Program-made: the position numbers and the translations under genes
Notes under the pieces: model-generated
Told to the model about the DNA's origin: nothing
The model's database searches: none
Seen by the model: the letters and a program-made list of their open reading frames with translations, nothing else
Assembly: GCF_004358095.2 (NCBI RefSeq)
Contig: NZ_SMZJ02000001.1
Coordinates: forward strand, 434,001 to 498,000
Source: Seonamhaeicola sediminis
Lineage (GTDB): Bacteria; Bacteroidota; Bacteroidia; Flavobacteriales; Flavobacteriaceae
Direction: 5' to 3'
DNA length: 64,000 bases
Shown here: positions 37,749 through 46,628 of the stretch, in pieces
How positions within the stretch are numbered: the stretch's first letter is position 1
Layout of the letters: the number at the start of each line of letters is the position of its first letter

Positions 37749-37933
37749 TTCTGTATTTATTTTGAATTTTGTTTTTTGTTTTTTGTTAAAATATGTCGAT
37801 ACCTTATTTAATTTCTTACAGAATAACCTCAAGTCACTGAAGCTTCAAATTAAAATTGAAATTTACGACAAATAACATCGTTTACATACTTTATCCTAAA
37901 GTTTAGTATTTTTACCATAAACCTAATTGTGTT

Positions 37934-39136
37934 ATGAACAATATTGTTGTTGAAACCGAAAAATTTGCCACAAAACTTCTAAATGAAAAATTAGAAACGT
38001 CATTTCTGTATCATAATTTAACGCATACCCAACGTGTTGTAGAAAAAGCCTCTGAATTAGCTGAACATTGTGAACTAAATGATGATGATAAAGAAATACT
38101 CTTTTTAAGTAGTTGGCTACATGACACAGGTTATACCCAAGGTATAGAAAACCATGAGGAGAAAAGCGTGGTTATAGCCAAAGACTTTTTAAAATTGAAA
38201 GCATACCCTGCTGAAAAAACAAATGCCGTATGCCAATTGATTATGGCTACAAAAATGGACTATAAACCACAAAACCAACTTGAAAAAATAATTAGAGATG
38301 CCGACTGCTCTCATATTGGAAGCAAAAGTTATTTTGAGGTTTCAGAACTTTTGAGAAAAGAATGGGAATTATTATGCAATAAAACTTTTACTGAAAGCCA
38401 ATGGTTAGATCAAAATATCAACTTCCTATCAAAAAAGCATAAATTCCACACCCCACAAGCAGCTTCTAACTGGGACAAACGTAAAGGCAAAAATCTATCA
38501 GAATTGCTCAAGATGAAGAAAAAGTTAGATGCTAATAACAAAAAACTCTCTCAAAAAAAAGAGGAATTAATATTTAAAAAAAACAAAGTTGAAATGCCAG
38601 AACGCGGCATAGAAACTATGTTTCGGGTTACTTTAAAAAACCACATGCACTTGAGTAATATTGCTGACACTAAAGCTAATATTTTACTTTCTGTTAATGC
38701 TATTATCATGTCTTTGGTTTTAGCCAACCTAATACCTAAATTAGATAATGCCTCCAATAAACACTTAATTATTCCAACCATAATTTTTGTTTTGGTAACA
38801 GTAGCCTCAATTATTTTATCTATACTAGCCACAAGACCTAATGTTACCAGAGGCAAGTTCACTAAAGATGATGTTGTAAACAAAAAAGTAAACTTATTGT
38901 TCTTTGGAAACTTCCATAAAATGAGCTTAAATGATTTTGAATGGGCTATGGGTGAAATGATGCAAGACCGCGAATATCTTTACTCTTCTATGAAAAAAGA
39001 CCTGTACTACCTTGGGCTTGTACTTAATAAAAAGTATAAAATTCTAAGATTAACCTACAGCGTGTTTATGATTGGCATTATAGTAAGTGTTATTGCTTTT
39101 GCTATAGCTTTTTACACTTCTGGTGCAGCAAGGTAA
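37934..39136 (+). CDS. HD phosphohydrolase fused to a Pycsar-effector-like (PycTM/DUF5706) membrane domain
   Basis: The 400-residue protein has an N-terminal HD domain (~10-170) with complete metal residues: His31 (HNLTHTQRV), His63-Asp64 (WLHDTGY) and Asp122 (IRDADCSH). A charged linker (~175-215) leads to a C-terminal membrane domain resembling the PycTM effector family: TLKNHMHLSNIADTKANILLSVNAIIMSL with a first helix, a second helix (IIPTIIFVLVTVASIILSIL), and a third near the C terminus (VFMIGIIVSVIAFAIAF). In Pycsar defence, PycTM effectors respond to cCMP/cUMP. No pyrimidine cyclase gene lies nearby, so this may instead be a conserved flavobacterial nucleotide-responsive protein. It is convergent with the GAF gene, only 4 bases apart. 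Confidence 0.82.
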   Translation: MNNIVVETEKFATKLLNEKLETSFLYHNLTHTQRVVEKASELAEHCELNDDDKEILFLSSWLHDTGYTQGIENHEEKSVVIAKDFLKLKAYPAEKTNAVCQLIMATKMDYKPQNQLEKIIRDADCSHIGSKSYFEVSELLRKEWELLCNKTFTESQWLDQNINFLSKKHKFHTPQAASNWDKRKGKNLSELLKMKKKLDANNKKLSQKKEELIFKKNKVEMPERGIETMFRVTLKNHMHLSNIADTKANILLSVNAIIMSLVLANLIPKLDNASNKHLIIPTIIFVLVTVASIILSILATRPNVTRGKFTKDDVVNKKVNLLFFGNFHKMSLNDFEWAMGEMMQDREYLYSSMKKDLYYLGLVLNKKYKILRLTYSVFMIGIIVSVIAFAIAFYTSGAAR

Positions 39137-39140
39137 ATAA

Positions 39141-41516
39141 TTACGCCTTCAACTCCTTCATTAAATCATCGTAAGTATAAAACAATTTATCGTTTTCGGT
39201 TTTATGATACAAGACACTAACTCTAATGGCTTTAAGCCCTGTTACCGCCTGTAAATCTTGAAGTTCCACAATTTCAATATCATTATCTAAATAATTTTTA
39301 TCCTGTAAAAATTTAATGTAGCGCATATACTCAACCTCATCTTGTTTTTGAGAATATACAATACTTATTTTACCCTTTTGTGTAACGCGTTCATTAGTGC
39401 CTTTTATAAAAGCTTTGTCAACCCGTTTTTTTACAATTTCATAGCGGGCATTATAGGTACCATCAACATCAAACTGCTTTTCGTCCATTCTAAAACTTAT
39501 AGATAATGGTTGATTGAACACCAAAATCATAGAGGCAACATCTAAAGAAATTGGAAACTCAGACTGCATTTGGTAATAAGCATTTTCCATTTCACACATC
39601 ACCTGCAACTGCCACAATCTCAAGTTATACAAATACAACAGATTAAAACTTTTCTCTTTGGTAATAGACTCTCCAATATACATGTTATGTTCAACACCAT
39701 CGGTTTTAAAACGCTCAAAAAAATGCGGATACATCGCCTGTGCTTCCTCCTGCTTTTTATCTAATAATGATGCCATTTCCTGGTTTATCCTAGCAATAGT
39801 TTCATCGTAACCTTTTCTGTGCTTGTAAAGCACTTCTACTTTACCGTCAATACTGGCATGATACGTTTCAATTAATTCATTGAGTTCTTTAACTTCTCTT
39901 AAATGAGCAAAAACTGGTTCAACTTCGTTTATAAAAAAACTTGTGATTTGCTGCTCACTATCTACTTGAAAATGCTCTTTTAGTCCTTTTAAATAATCAT
40001 TTGCTTGAAAAACAAACTGTTCATAAATGGGTAAAGCTTTTAGTTCCAGTGCCTTAATGAAAATATTTTTAACAGCATTTAGCTGAAGCGTTAAATCTTC
40101 TCTGGTTGCGATATTCCTGGCCTCTGAAGACCCTTTGATATCTATCTGCCCGTATAGCGGGTAAACATCATCAAAAACAATTTTTTTAAATCTAGCTTCT
40201 TTACCACTCATTTCATCCTTAATAAATGCTTTAGCCTCTTTCTGAAAACGCCAATGCACACTTGGGTGAATGGAGGTACATTCTTTTTGAATAATAGCCT
40301 CAACTAAATTTTCTTCTTCAACCTTAGATCGTTCTACTGCCGACACGATATAAGGCATGATATCTTCTAACTTATTAGCATTAACACTATTTAGCTCTTT
40401 TGGTCTATTTGAAACAATTTCTAAAACCCCCATTAAACTGTCTTCATTAGCTATTGGAGCAAAAATGGCACTTTTGAATCCTTGATCAAACAAAGCCGTT
40501 ATTTGTGGTGCCTTTCCTTTTGATTTATTATAAGCTTTGTCAACATCTGAAACAGAGAAAAACTTGTGCTCTTTTAGAAGTCTGTTCAGAGACCAGTTAC
40601 ACAACACATTATGACAATGTTCTTTTTCTACATTTCCTAATAAAAAGCTGCTTGCAGTAATACCGTAAACATGCTCGAAAGTATCATCTTCTTCATTGTA
40701 GATTGAAAAACCAACCTTAATATCATTTATACCTAACAACGATCTAAAAATATCGTAAAAACCCTCCATGAAGGTATCGTCTTTACATGCCTCGTCTTTG
40801 ATAAGAGTAGATTTAACATTTGATATGGACTGGTCATCTGTAACATCAAACATGTTGGATATAACAAAACCTTTAAAGAGGTAACTATTTGGAGGAAATT
40901 TTTCTTTCCAAAGTTCTAAATTTTCAAAATTATCAAGTAATTCTTCATAATCTTCAACAGTAATCTTTGGTGCCTTTTCAGTAGGAATAATTTCACAAAA
41001 ATCGGCATTATACATAATTTTATAATATCGCATAATACCATTAGCATCCGGAATTTCGTAATAAAATGGCCGCCTAAAATTTAAATTGAAACCATAACAG
41101 AAATTTAATATAACTGTGCAAGCAATAATATACCTATATTCTTCAGGCATATTTTTAATTTTAAGCTCAAAACCTTCACCAGCCGTTTTAATAATATCTT
41201 TAAAGCGTTCTGATCTATTAAATATGAGATTATGGAAAGGAACAGAAGCACTCTTAATCTCATTTTTAGTCAATAGAGGACTAAAAGTATCTTCTAGAAT
41301 AATGCTTATTTCCTTCTTTCTGTCTTTAAGAACCTGAGTATTCGTAATCCCATCCCTTAATTCAGGATACTCTATGGCAGTATTTAAAACGTTTTGTGCT
41401 TTAGCTGCCGTAGTTTGGTCTTCATTTTTCGCCAAATCTTCATAATACTCAAGAAGTTTGTTAAAGCTAACTTTTAGCTGAAAGGGAGATTCAATATTCT
41501 CGTTTATATCAGTCAT
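39141..41516 (-). CDS. GAF-domain-containing protein of unknown function
   Basis: The protein has about 791 residues if begun at ATG 41516 (MTDINENIESPFQL); the frame extends to a TTG at 41537. Long helical segments flank a GAF-like region (roughly 260-410), including VGFSIYNEEDDTFEHVYGI, FFSVSDVDKAY, FKSAIFAPIANEDSLMGVLEIVS and a helix to VERSKVEEENLVEAII. A second half rich in coiled-coil-like helices follows, ending in a mixed region with YMRYIKFLQDKNYLDNDIEIVELQDLQ. There is no signal peptide, kinase or effector domain, so it may be a cytoplasmic sensor scaffold. The function is unknown. Confidence 0.78.
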   Translation of the reverse strand: MTDINENIESPFQLKVSFNKLLEYYEDLAKNEDQTTAAKAQNVLNTAIEYPELRDGITNTQVLKDRKKEISIILEDTFSPLLTKNEIKSASVPFHNLIFNRSERFKDIIKTAGEGFELKIKNMPEEYRYIIACTVILNFCYGFNLNFRRPFYYEIPDANGIMRYYKIMYNADFCEIIPTEKAPKITVEDYEELLDNFENLELWKEKFPPNSYLFKGFVISNMFDVTDDQSISNVKSTLIKDEACKDDTFMEGFYDIFRSLLGINDIKVGFSIYNEEDDTFEHVYGITASSFLLGNVEKEHCHNVLCNWSLNRLLKEHKFFSVSDVDKAYNKSKGKAPQITALFDQGFKSAIFAPIANEDSLMGVLEIVSNRPKELNSVNANKLEDIMPYIVSAVERSKVEEENLVEAIIQKECTSIHPSVHWRFQKEAKAFIKDEMSGKEARFKKIVFDDVYPLYGQIDIKGSSEARNIATREDLTLQLNAVKNIFIKALELKALPIYEQFVFQANDYLKGLKEHFQVDSEQQITSFFINEVEPVFAHLREVKELNELIETYHASIDGKVEVLYKHRKGYDETIARINQEMASLLDKKQEEAQAMYPHFFERFKTDGVEHNMYIGESITKEKSFNLLYLYNLRLWQLQVMCEMENAYYQMQSEFPISLDVASMILVFNQPLSISFRMDEKQFDVDGTYNARYEIVKKRVDKAFIKGTNERVTQKGKISIVYSQKQDEVEYMRYIKFLQDKNYLDNDIEIVELQDLQAVTGLKAIRVSVLYHKTENDKLFYTYDDLMKELKA

Positions 41517-41638
41517 ATGAGTGGTCTGGTAGAACAAATTTACAATATTTTGTGTTAGTCGTTAAAAACAAGACTTCTTAACGCCTTGATTGTTACAAGG
41601 CTTTTTGTTAAATTTAATATAGAAAAGTAAATTTACAC

Positions 41639-43513
41639 CTAAAACTTAGTCGTTAAAAGCAGACTTCCTTTTTTTGTTAGTTTTAAAGTATCATACCAAA
41701 TCAAAGATTCATCAGTGATGATGTTTTTTAGTGTTTTACCTTGTAGTCCAATTTCATTAAATCGGTTTAAATCTAATAAAACAGTATCAACATTTTTATT
41801 GATGATGTTAACAACAACCTCGTCTTCTAAAATTCTAAATAAGACATAAATTCCATTATCTGGAGCAAAGTGAATCGTTTTGCCATTATGAATAGCCTTA
41901 CTGTTTTTTCGATAATTTAAGAGTGTTTTGAGATATAATTGCATTTCGGTCTGTTCTTCTGTTAAACCTTCTCCTGTAAAAGCATTTACGGTATCCCCTT
42001 CCCATCCTCCTGGAAAATCTGATCTTACTAATCCGTGGTCACCAGGTTTATCAAAATCGTTCATTAGTATTTCTGTTCCATAATATATCTGTGGAATTCT
42101 AGGGACGGTTAAAATGTAACCTAAAGCCATTTTCGTGTTTTCAATATCGCCATTTAATAATGTAAAAATGCGACTCATATCATGATTATCAGGAAAAATC
42201 ATGATATCTTTTGGGGTCGCATAATGAAAATCGTTTGCCAATCCTTCATATATTTTAACTAAACCTTCATCCCAAGATTCTTGTTCATTTAAGGCATTAA
42301 CAATGTTTCGTTGCATGGCAAAATCCATAGGGGATTTCAGATTCGATTTATACCCATCTCTATTGTTTGCGCCATCTTGCCAATAACCTATAAGTAACGG
42401 GTTATAACTCCATTCTTCTCCAACAATACTAAAATTAGGGTATTCCTTCATTATTTCCCCAGCCCAGGCGCTCATAAAATATTTGTCTGGGTATGGGTAA
42501 GTATCTTGACGAATACCTCCTAAATTTGATGTTTCTATCCACCAAATACTGTTTTGAATGGTGTAGCGTGCCATAAAAGGATTCCTTTGATTTAAATCGG
42601 GCATTACAGAAACAAACCAACCCACATTCATGTTTTCTTTATCTGATCTAGATGCATACATATCTTGATTGGTGGTTCGCCTATGATTGGTAGTTTTACT
42701 TATACCCTCTTGCCAATTCTCAATATTTTCTTGGTAGTGTCCTTGATGATTAATCCAATCCTTAAATGGTAAATCTTTCATCCACCAATGTTCTAATCCG
42801 CAATGATTTGCCACTTGATCCATAATCAATTTCATACCACGCTTTTTTAATTCTGAAGACAAGTGCAAATAATCTTCCAAGGAACCATATCTGGGATCTA
42901 TTTCATAATAATCGGTAATGGCGTAACCATGATAAGAACTCTCTAACATGTCGTTGGTAAGTAACGGGCAGGACCAAATAGCCGTAAAACCCATATCATC
43001 AATATAGTCAATATGGTTAATAATACCTTGTATATCTCCACCATGTCTGGCATAGTCATCATGTCTATTAATGGTATCCTCATTCAATCCAGTAACCACA
43101 TCGTTTTCTGGATTCCCATTAGCAAACCTATCTGGAGTGATTAAATAAATAACGTCGGTACTATTAAAACCTACAAAATCCTCTGAGCTGTGTTTCCTAT
43201 CTTTTAGCTGGTAGGTTTGGATTAAATCTTCAGAACCTTCATTTTTAAACCTAATATTGAACTGTCCAGGTTGCGTATCTTCAGAAATCTTCAAATCTAT
43301 AAACAGATAATTAGGACTATCAGCTTTATGAAATTTTTCTATAGAAACCCCAGAATAAGTAATATTTGGCACATATTCCGATATATTAGGATGATGCACC
43401 AAAAGCTGTAACAACGGATTTTTAAAGCCTACCCACCAATTTGTAGGTTCAATTCTATGGATATCATTCTTTTCAACAATATGTGGAACATCAGTATTAT
43501 GATTATTGGGCAT
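41639..43513 (-). CDS. GH13 alpha-amylase family enzyme (neopullulanase/cyclomaltodextrinase-like), no signal peptide
   Basis: The 624-residue protein has an N-terminal beta-sandwich (~18-110, as in cyclomaltodextrinases) and a catalytic barrel with the four GH13 regions: MDQVANHC, GIRQDTYPY (nucleophile Asp), VGEEW (acid Glu), and FPDNHDMSR (stabiliser Asp). A C-terminal beta-domain follows. It hydrolyses alpha-1,4-glucans or maltodextrins. The start MPNNHNTDVPHIVEKN gives no secretion signal, and there is no better upstream start in frame, so the enzyme looks cytoplasmic. It stands after the tal-tkt unit but behind a terminator, so it probably has its own promoter. Confidence 0.88.
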   Translation of the reverse strand: MPNNHNTDVPHIVEKNDIHRIEPTNWWVGFKNPLLQLLVHHPNISEYVPNITYSGVSIEKFHKADSPNYLFIDLKISEDTQPGQFNIRFKNEGSEDLIQTYQLKDRKHSSEDFVGFNSTDVIYLITPDRFANGNPENDVVTGLNEDTINRHDDYARHGGDIQGIINHIDYIDDMGFTAIWSCPLLTNDMLESSYHGYAITDYYEIDPRYGSLEDYLHLSSELKKRGMKLIMDQVANHCGLEHWWMKDLPFKDWINHQGHYQENIENWQEGISKTTNHRRTTNQDMYASRSDKENMNVGWFVSVMPDLNQRNPFMARYTIQNSIWWIETSNLGGIRQDTYPYPDKYFMSAWAGEIMKEYPNFSIVGEEWSYNPLLIGYWQDGANNRDGYKSNLKSPMDFAMQRNIVNALNEQESWDEGLVKIYEGLANDFHYATPKDIMIFPDNHDMSRIFTLLNGDIENTKMALGYILTVPRIPQIYYGTEILMNDFDKPGDHGLVRSDFPGGWEGDTVNAFTGEGLTEEQTEMQLYLKTLLNYRKNSKAIHNGKTIHFAPDNGIYVLFRILEDEVVVNIINKNVDTVLLDLNRFNEIGLQGKTLKNIITDESLIWYDTLKLTKKGSLLLTTKF

Positions 43514-43591
43514 AGGGGTTTCTTTTTTTACATGCTACGTTTAAAACTGATAAATATACCAACACCAAATTAATTGGTTGATTAGTTGTAA

Positions 43592-43623
43592 CAAAAAAAG
43601 CTTCTCATTACGAGAAGCTTTTT
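43592..43623 (-). terminator. Terminator after tal
   Basis: AAAAAGCTTCTC and GAGAAGCTTTTT (43595-43606 and 43612-43623) pair fully around ATTAC. On the minus strand, further T residues follow. It ends the tkt-tal unit and could work in both directions. Confidence 0.88.
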
Positions 43624-43642
43624 GTTTTTTTGTAAGAAAATC

Positions 43643-44296
43643 TTAGTTTCCTTTTTTATAATCGGCTAAAAATTTAGCTAAACCAATATCAGTTAGAGGG
43701 TGCTTTAAAAGTCCTGTTATTGACGATAATGGTCCTGTCATCACGTCACTTCCTATTTTGGCACAGTCTATAACATGCATGGTATGACGAATTGAAGCCG
43801 CTAATATCTGGGTTTCAAAACCGTAATTATCATAAATCTGACGAATTTCAGCAATTAAGTTTAAACCATCCGTTGAGATGTCATCTAATCTTCCTAAGAA
43901 AGGAGACACATAGGTAGCTCCTGCCTTGGCTGCCAATAAGGCTTGACCTGCAGAGAACACTAAAGTAACATTGGTTCTAATACCTTTATCTGAAAAGTAT
44001 TTGCAAGCCTTGATACCATCTGCTATTAAAGGTAATTTAACCACAATCTGTGGATGTAAACTTGCTAAAGCCTCACCTTCTTTCACCATACCATCAAAAT
44101 CTGTTGAGATAACCTCAGCGCTCACATCACCATCAACAATCTCACATATTTTTTTGTAATGGTTTAATATATTTTCCTCTCCTGTAATGCCTTCCTTTGC
44201 CATTAATGAAGGATTGGTAGTTACACCATCTAAAATTCCTAAAGCTTGAGCCTCTGCAATATCATCAAGGTTGGCAGTATCTATAAAAAATTTCAT
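43643..44296 (-). CDS. tal: Transaldolase (TalC/Fsa-type)
   Basis: The 217-residue short transaldolase has the family N terminus [16 protein letters not shown] and [12 protein letters not shown], the Schiff-base lysine in [11 protein letters not shown] (about residue 86), [14 protein letters not shown], and [10 protein letters not shown]. It transfers a dihydroxyacetone unit in the non-oxidative pentose phosphate pathway. It lies 20 bases after transketolase in the same direction, so the two pathway enzymes are co-transcribed, with a strong terminator downstream. Fructose-6-phosphate aldolase activity is the alternative for this size class. Confidence 0.92.
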   Translation of the reverse strand: MKFFIDTANLDDIAEAQALGILDGVTTNPSLMAKEGITGEENILNHYKKICEIVDGDVSAEVISTDFDGMVKEGEALASLHPQIVVKLPLIADGIKACKYFSDKGIRTNVTLVFSAGQALLAAKAGATYVSPFLGRLDDISTDGLNLIAEIRQIYDNYGFETQILAASIRHTMHVIDCAKIGSDVMTGPLSSITGLLKHPLTDIGLAKFLADYKKGN

Positions 44297-44316
44297 TTAT
44301 TTTTATTTTTAGTTTG

Positions 44317-46362
44317 TTATTTAATTAGTACGGTATCTAAGTAGGCCATTACGTTTTTACTTACTTGTTCGCCAGTAAATCCGAACTTCTCATCAAGCAC
44401 ACCTGCAGGAGCCGAATAACCGAAATGGTCTAAACCGAAAACTTTTCCTCTTTCTCCCACTAAAGCCTCTAAATTAACAGGTAAGCCAGCCGTTAATCCA
44501 AACAAAGGTTTATCGGTTGGGATGACACTTTCTTGATATTCTTTTGGTTGTTGTTTGAAAAGACCCTCAGAAATAACCGAAGCAATACTTACTTTTAGTC
44601 CTTTTTCTGCTTCTAAAATATCGGCTGCAGCAACTAATGTTGAAACCTCCGATCCGTTTGCCACTAACACCACATCTGGATTCTCAACCGCTCTCACTAA
44701 GTAACCTCCTTTTTGAGAGCCTAAAGCTTCTTGATATCTTGATGTACCTTGAGCAGGCACATCTTTAATACCTTGTCTTGATAAAATTAACCCGGTAGGT
44801 GTTTTATCATTTTCTAACGCCATCTTCCAAGCTATACTAGTTTCGGCTGAATCAGCAGGACGTAAGGCCAAGAAGCTTTGGTTACCACTATGATTTTTTA
44901 GCTTCTCTAACAATCTTATTTGAGCTTCTTGCTCAATTGGCTGATGTGTTGGCCCATCCTCTCCTACTCTAAAAGCATCGTGTGTCCAAACATATTTTAC
45001 AGGTAATTCTTGTATAGCACTTAATCTGATGGCAGGTTTCATGTAATCTGAAAAAACAAAGAATGTAGCCACTACAGGGATAACACCTCCGTGTAATGCA
45101 ATACCGTTAGCAATACTTGCCATGGTTAATTCGGCCACACCTGATTGAAGAAAAGCACCACTAAAATCTCCTTTTTTTAAGGCTGTAGTTTTCTTTAAGA
45201 ATCCATCGGTTTTATCTGAGTTAGATAAATCGGCGGAAGACACAATCATATTTTCAACATTTTCGGCTAAATAAGCCAGTACGTTTGCTGAGGCTGCTCT
45301 TGTTGCCAATCCTCCTTTGTGCTCAATAGATTCAAAATCTAATTTTGGAAGTTCTCCAGAGAAGAAGTAATCTAATTTATTTGCTAATGCCTCATTTTCT
45401 TGCCTCCAACTTTCTATCTCAGCTTTCTTTTTGGCGGCATTGGATTTTTTAGTCTCAATAACGTTTTTATAGAAATCTGCAACATCAGTATAAATATCAA
45501 ATGGATTATCTACGTCTGCTCCTAAATTTAGTAAGGTCTTTTCGTAATCTGCTCCCGTATCTCCAATTGGTTTTCCATGAAGCTCGCAATGACCTTCATA
45601 CATATCACCATTGGCTGTCACACAACCTTTACCCATGATGGTTTTACCTATGATTAGAGTTGGCTTTTCAGTTTCATTATTAGCATCAGTTAAAGCCTTT
45701 CTAATTTGCTCATGATCATGACCATCTATAGTCACAACCTTCCACCCCCATGCTTCATACTTCATGGCCGTATCCTCTGTAGTCACCTCATCTGTTGAAG
45801 TCGATAATTGGATATCGTTAGAATCGAAGAACATAATAAAGTTACTTAACCCTAAGTGACCTGCAATTCTACCGGCTCCTTGAGAAATCTCTTCCTGAAC
45901 TCCACCGTCTGATATAAATCCATAAATCTTATGGTTTACCCAATCTCCAAATCTAGCTTCAAGAAACTTTGCTGCAATAGCTGCTCCAACACCCATAGTA
46001 TGTCCTTGTCCTAATGGACCAGACGTGTTTTCTATACCTCTTTCAAAATCGACCTCTGGGTGCCCAGGCGTAATTGAACCCCATTGTCTGAAGTTAGCAA
46101 CATCTTCCTTTTTATAGTTTCCTAAAAGGTAATATTGTGCATACATTAAAGTGGACAAGTGACCAGCATCCATAAAGAACCTGTCTCTAAATGGCCAAGT
46201 CATGTCGGTGGGATCGTAATTAAAAAATTCCGAATAAAGAATGTGCATAAAATCTGCGCCTCCCATTGGGCCTCCAGGGTGTCCCGAATTTGCCTTCTCT
46301 ACCATGGCCACTGCTAATGCCCTTATATTATCTGCCGACTGCTGATCTATTTGTTTATTCAT
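44317..46362 (-). CDS. tkt: Transketolase
   Basis: The 681-residue thiamine-diphosphate enzyme of the pentose phosphate pathway is full length and undivided. Motifs include ANSGHPGGPMGGAD near the N terminus, GPLGQGHTMGVGAA, the ThDP-binding segment FISDGGVQEEISQGA to FFDSNDIQLS, GKTIMGKG, and VGEDGPTHQPIEQ with the catalytic-face residues. There is no signal. It is the first gene of the tkt-tal unit. The upstream 266-base region also contains the terminator of the GH2 gene; otherwise I see only an unremarkable AT-rich promoter region. Confidence 0.95.
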   Translation of the reverse strand: MNKQIDQQSADNIRALAVAMVEKANSGHPGGPMGGADFMHILYSEFFNYDPTDMTWPFRDRFFMDAGHLSTLMYAQYYLLGNYKKEDVANFRQWGSITPGHPEVDFERGIENTSGPLGQGHTMGVGAAIAAKFLEARFGDWVNHKIYGFISDGGVQEEISQGAGRIAGHLGLSNFIMFFDSNDIQLSTSTDEVTTEDTAMKYEAWGWKVVTIDGHDHEQIRKALTDANNETEKPTLIIGKTIMGKGCVTANGDMYEGHCELHGKPIGDTGADYEKTLLNLGADVDNPFDIYTDVADFYKNVIETKKSNAAKKKAEIESWRQENEALANKLDYFFSGELPKLDFESIEHKGGLATRAASANVLAYLAENVENMIVSSADLSNSDKTDGFLKKTTALKKGDFSGAFLQSGVAELTMASIANGIALHGGVIPVVATFFVFSDYMKPAIRLSAIQELPVKYVWTHDAFRVGEDGPTHQPIEQEAQIRLLEKLKNHSGNQSFLALRPADSAETSIAWKMALENDKTPTGLILSRQGIKDVPAQGTSRYQEALGSQKGGYLVRAVENPDVVLVANGSEVSTLVAAADILEAEKGLKVSIASVISEGLFKQQPKEYQESVIPTDKPLFGLTAGLPVNLEALVGERGKVFGLDHFGYSAPAGVLDEKFGFTGEQVSKNVMAYLDTVLIK

Positions 46363-46519
46363 TTTAATGTATGGTTATTTTGTATTGTTTTTAATTCCTT
46401 GTTAACTAAGGTTAGAGGAAATAATATTTTTTTGCAAATATATAATCTTTAATGAGTTGAAATGGCAAAAACACAATATTTTCCTTAAAATTAACGAAAC
46501 CGTTTAAGTAGCTTTTTGA

Positions 46520-46555
46520 AACAAAAAAGCTTCTCAAAATTGAGAGGCCTTTTTA
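46520..46555 (-). terminator. Terminator after the GH2 gene
   Basis: AAAAAGCTTCTCA and TGAGAGGCCTTTTT pair with one wobble and one mismatch around a 3-4 base loop, with a T run on the minus strand. It lies about 75 bases beyond the GH2 stop. Confidence 0.78.
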
Positions 46556-46628
46556 AAATTATTAATCTGTGAATAAGGAAATTTTATCGAAACAATATTT
46601 AAATAATCAATAATTTTAACATCATAGA

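Noticed and set aside
37749-37832. Extended N terminus for MsrB from a TTG
   Set aside because: The extra 28 residues are lysine-rich with no family resemblance; ATG 37748 gives the normal length.
37934-41516. A Pycsar or other two-gene defence operon made of the HD-PycTM and GAF genes
   Set aside because: The genes are convergent, not co-directional, and no cyclase, nuclease or toxin is present.
46402-46416. Near-palindrome CCTTGTTAACTAAGG upstream of transketolase
   Set aside because: It is short and asymmetric by one base, with no second copy; not enough to call an operator.
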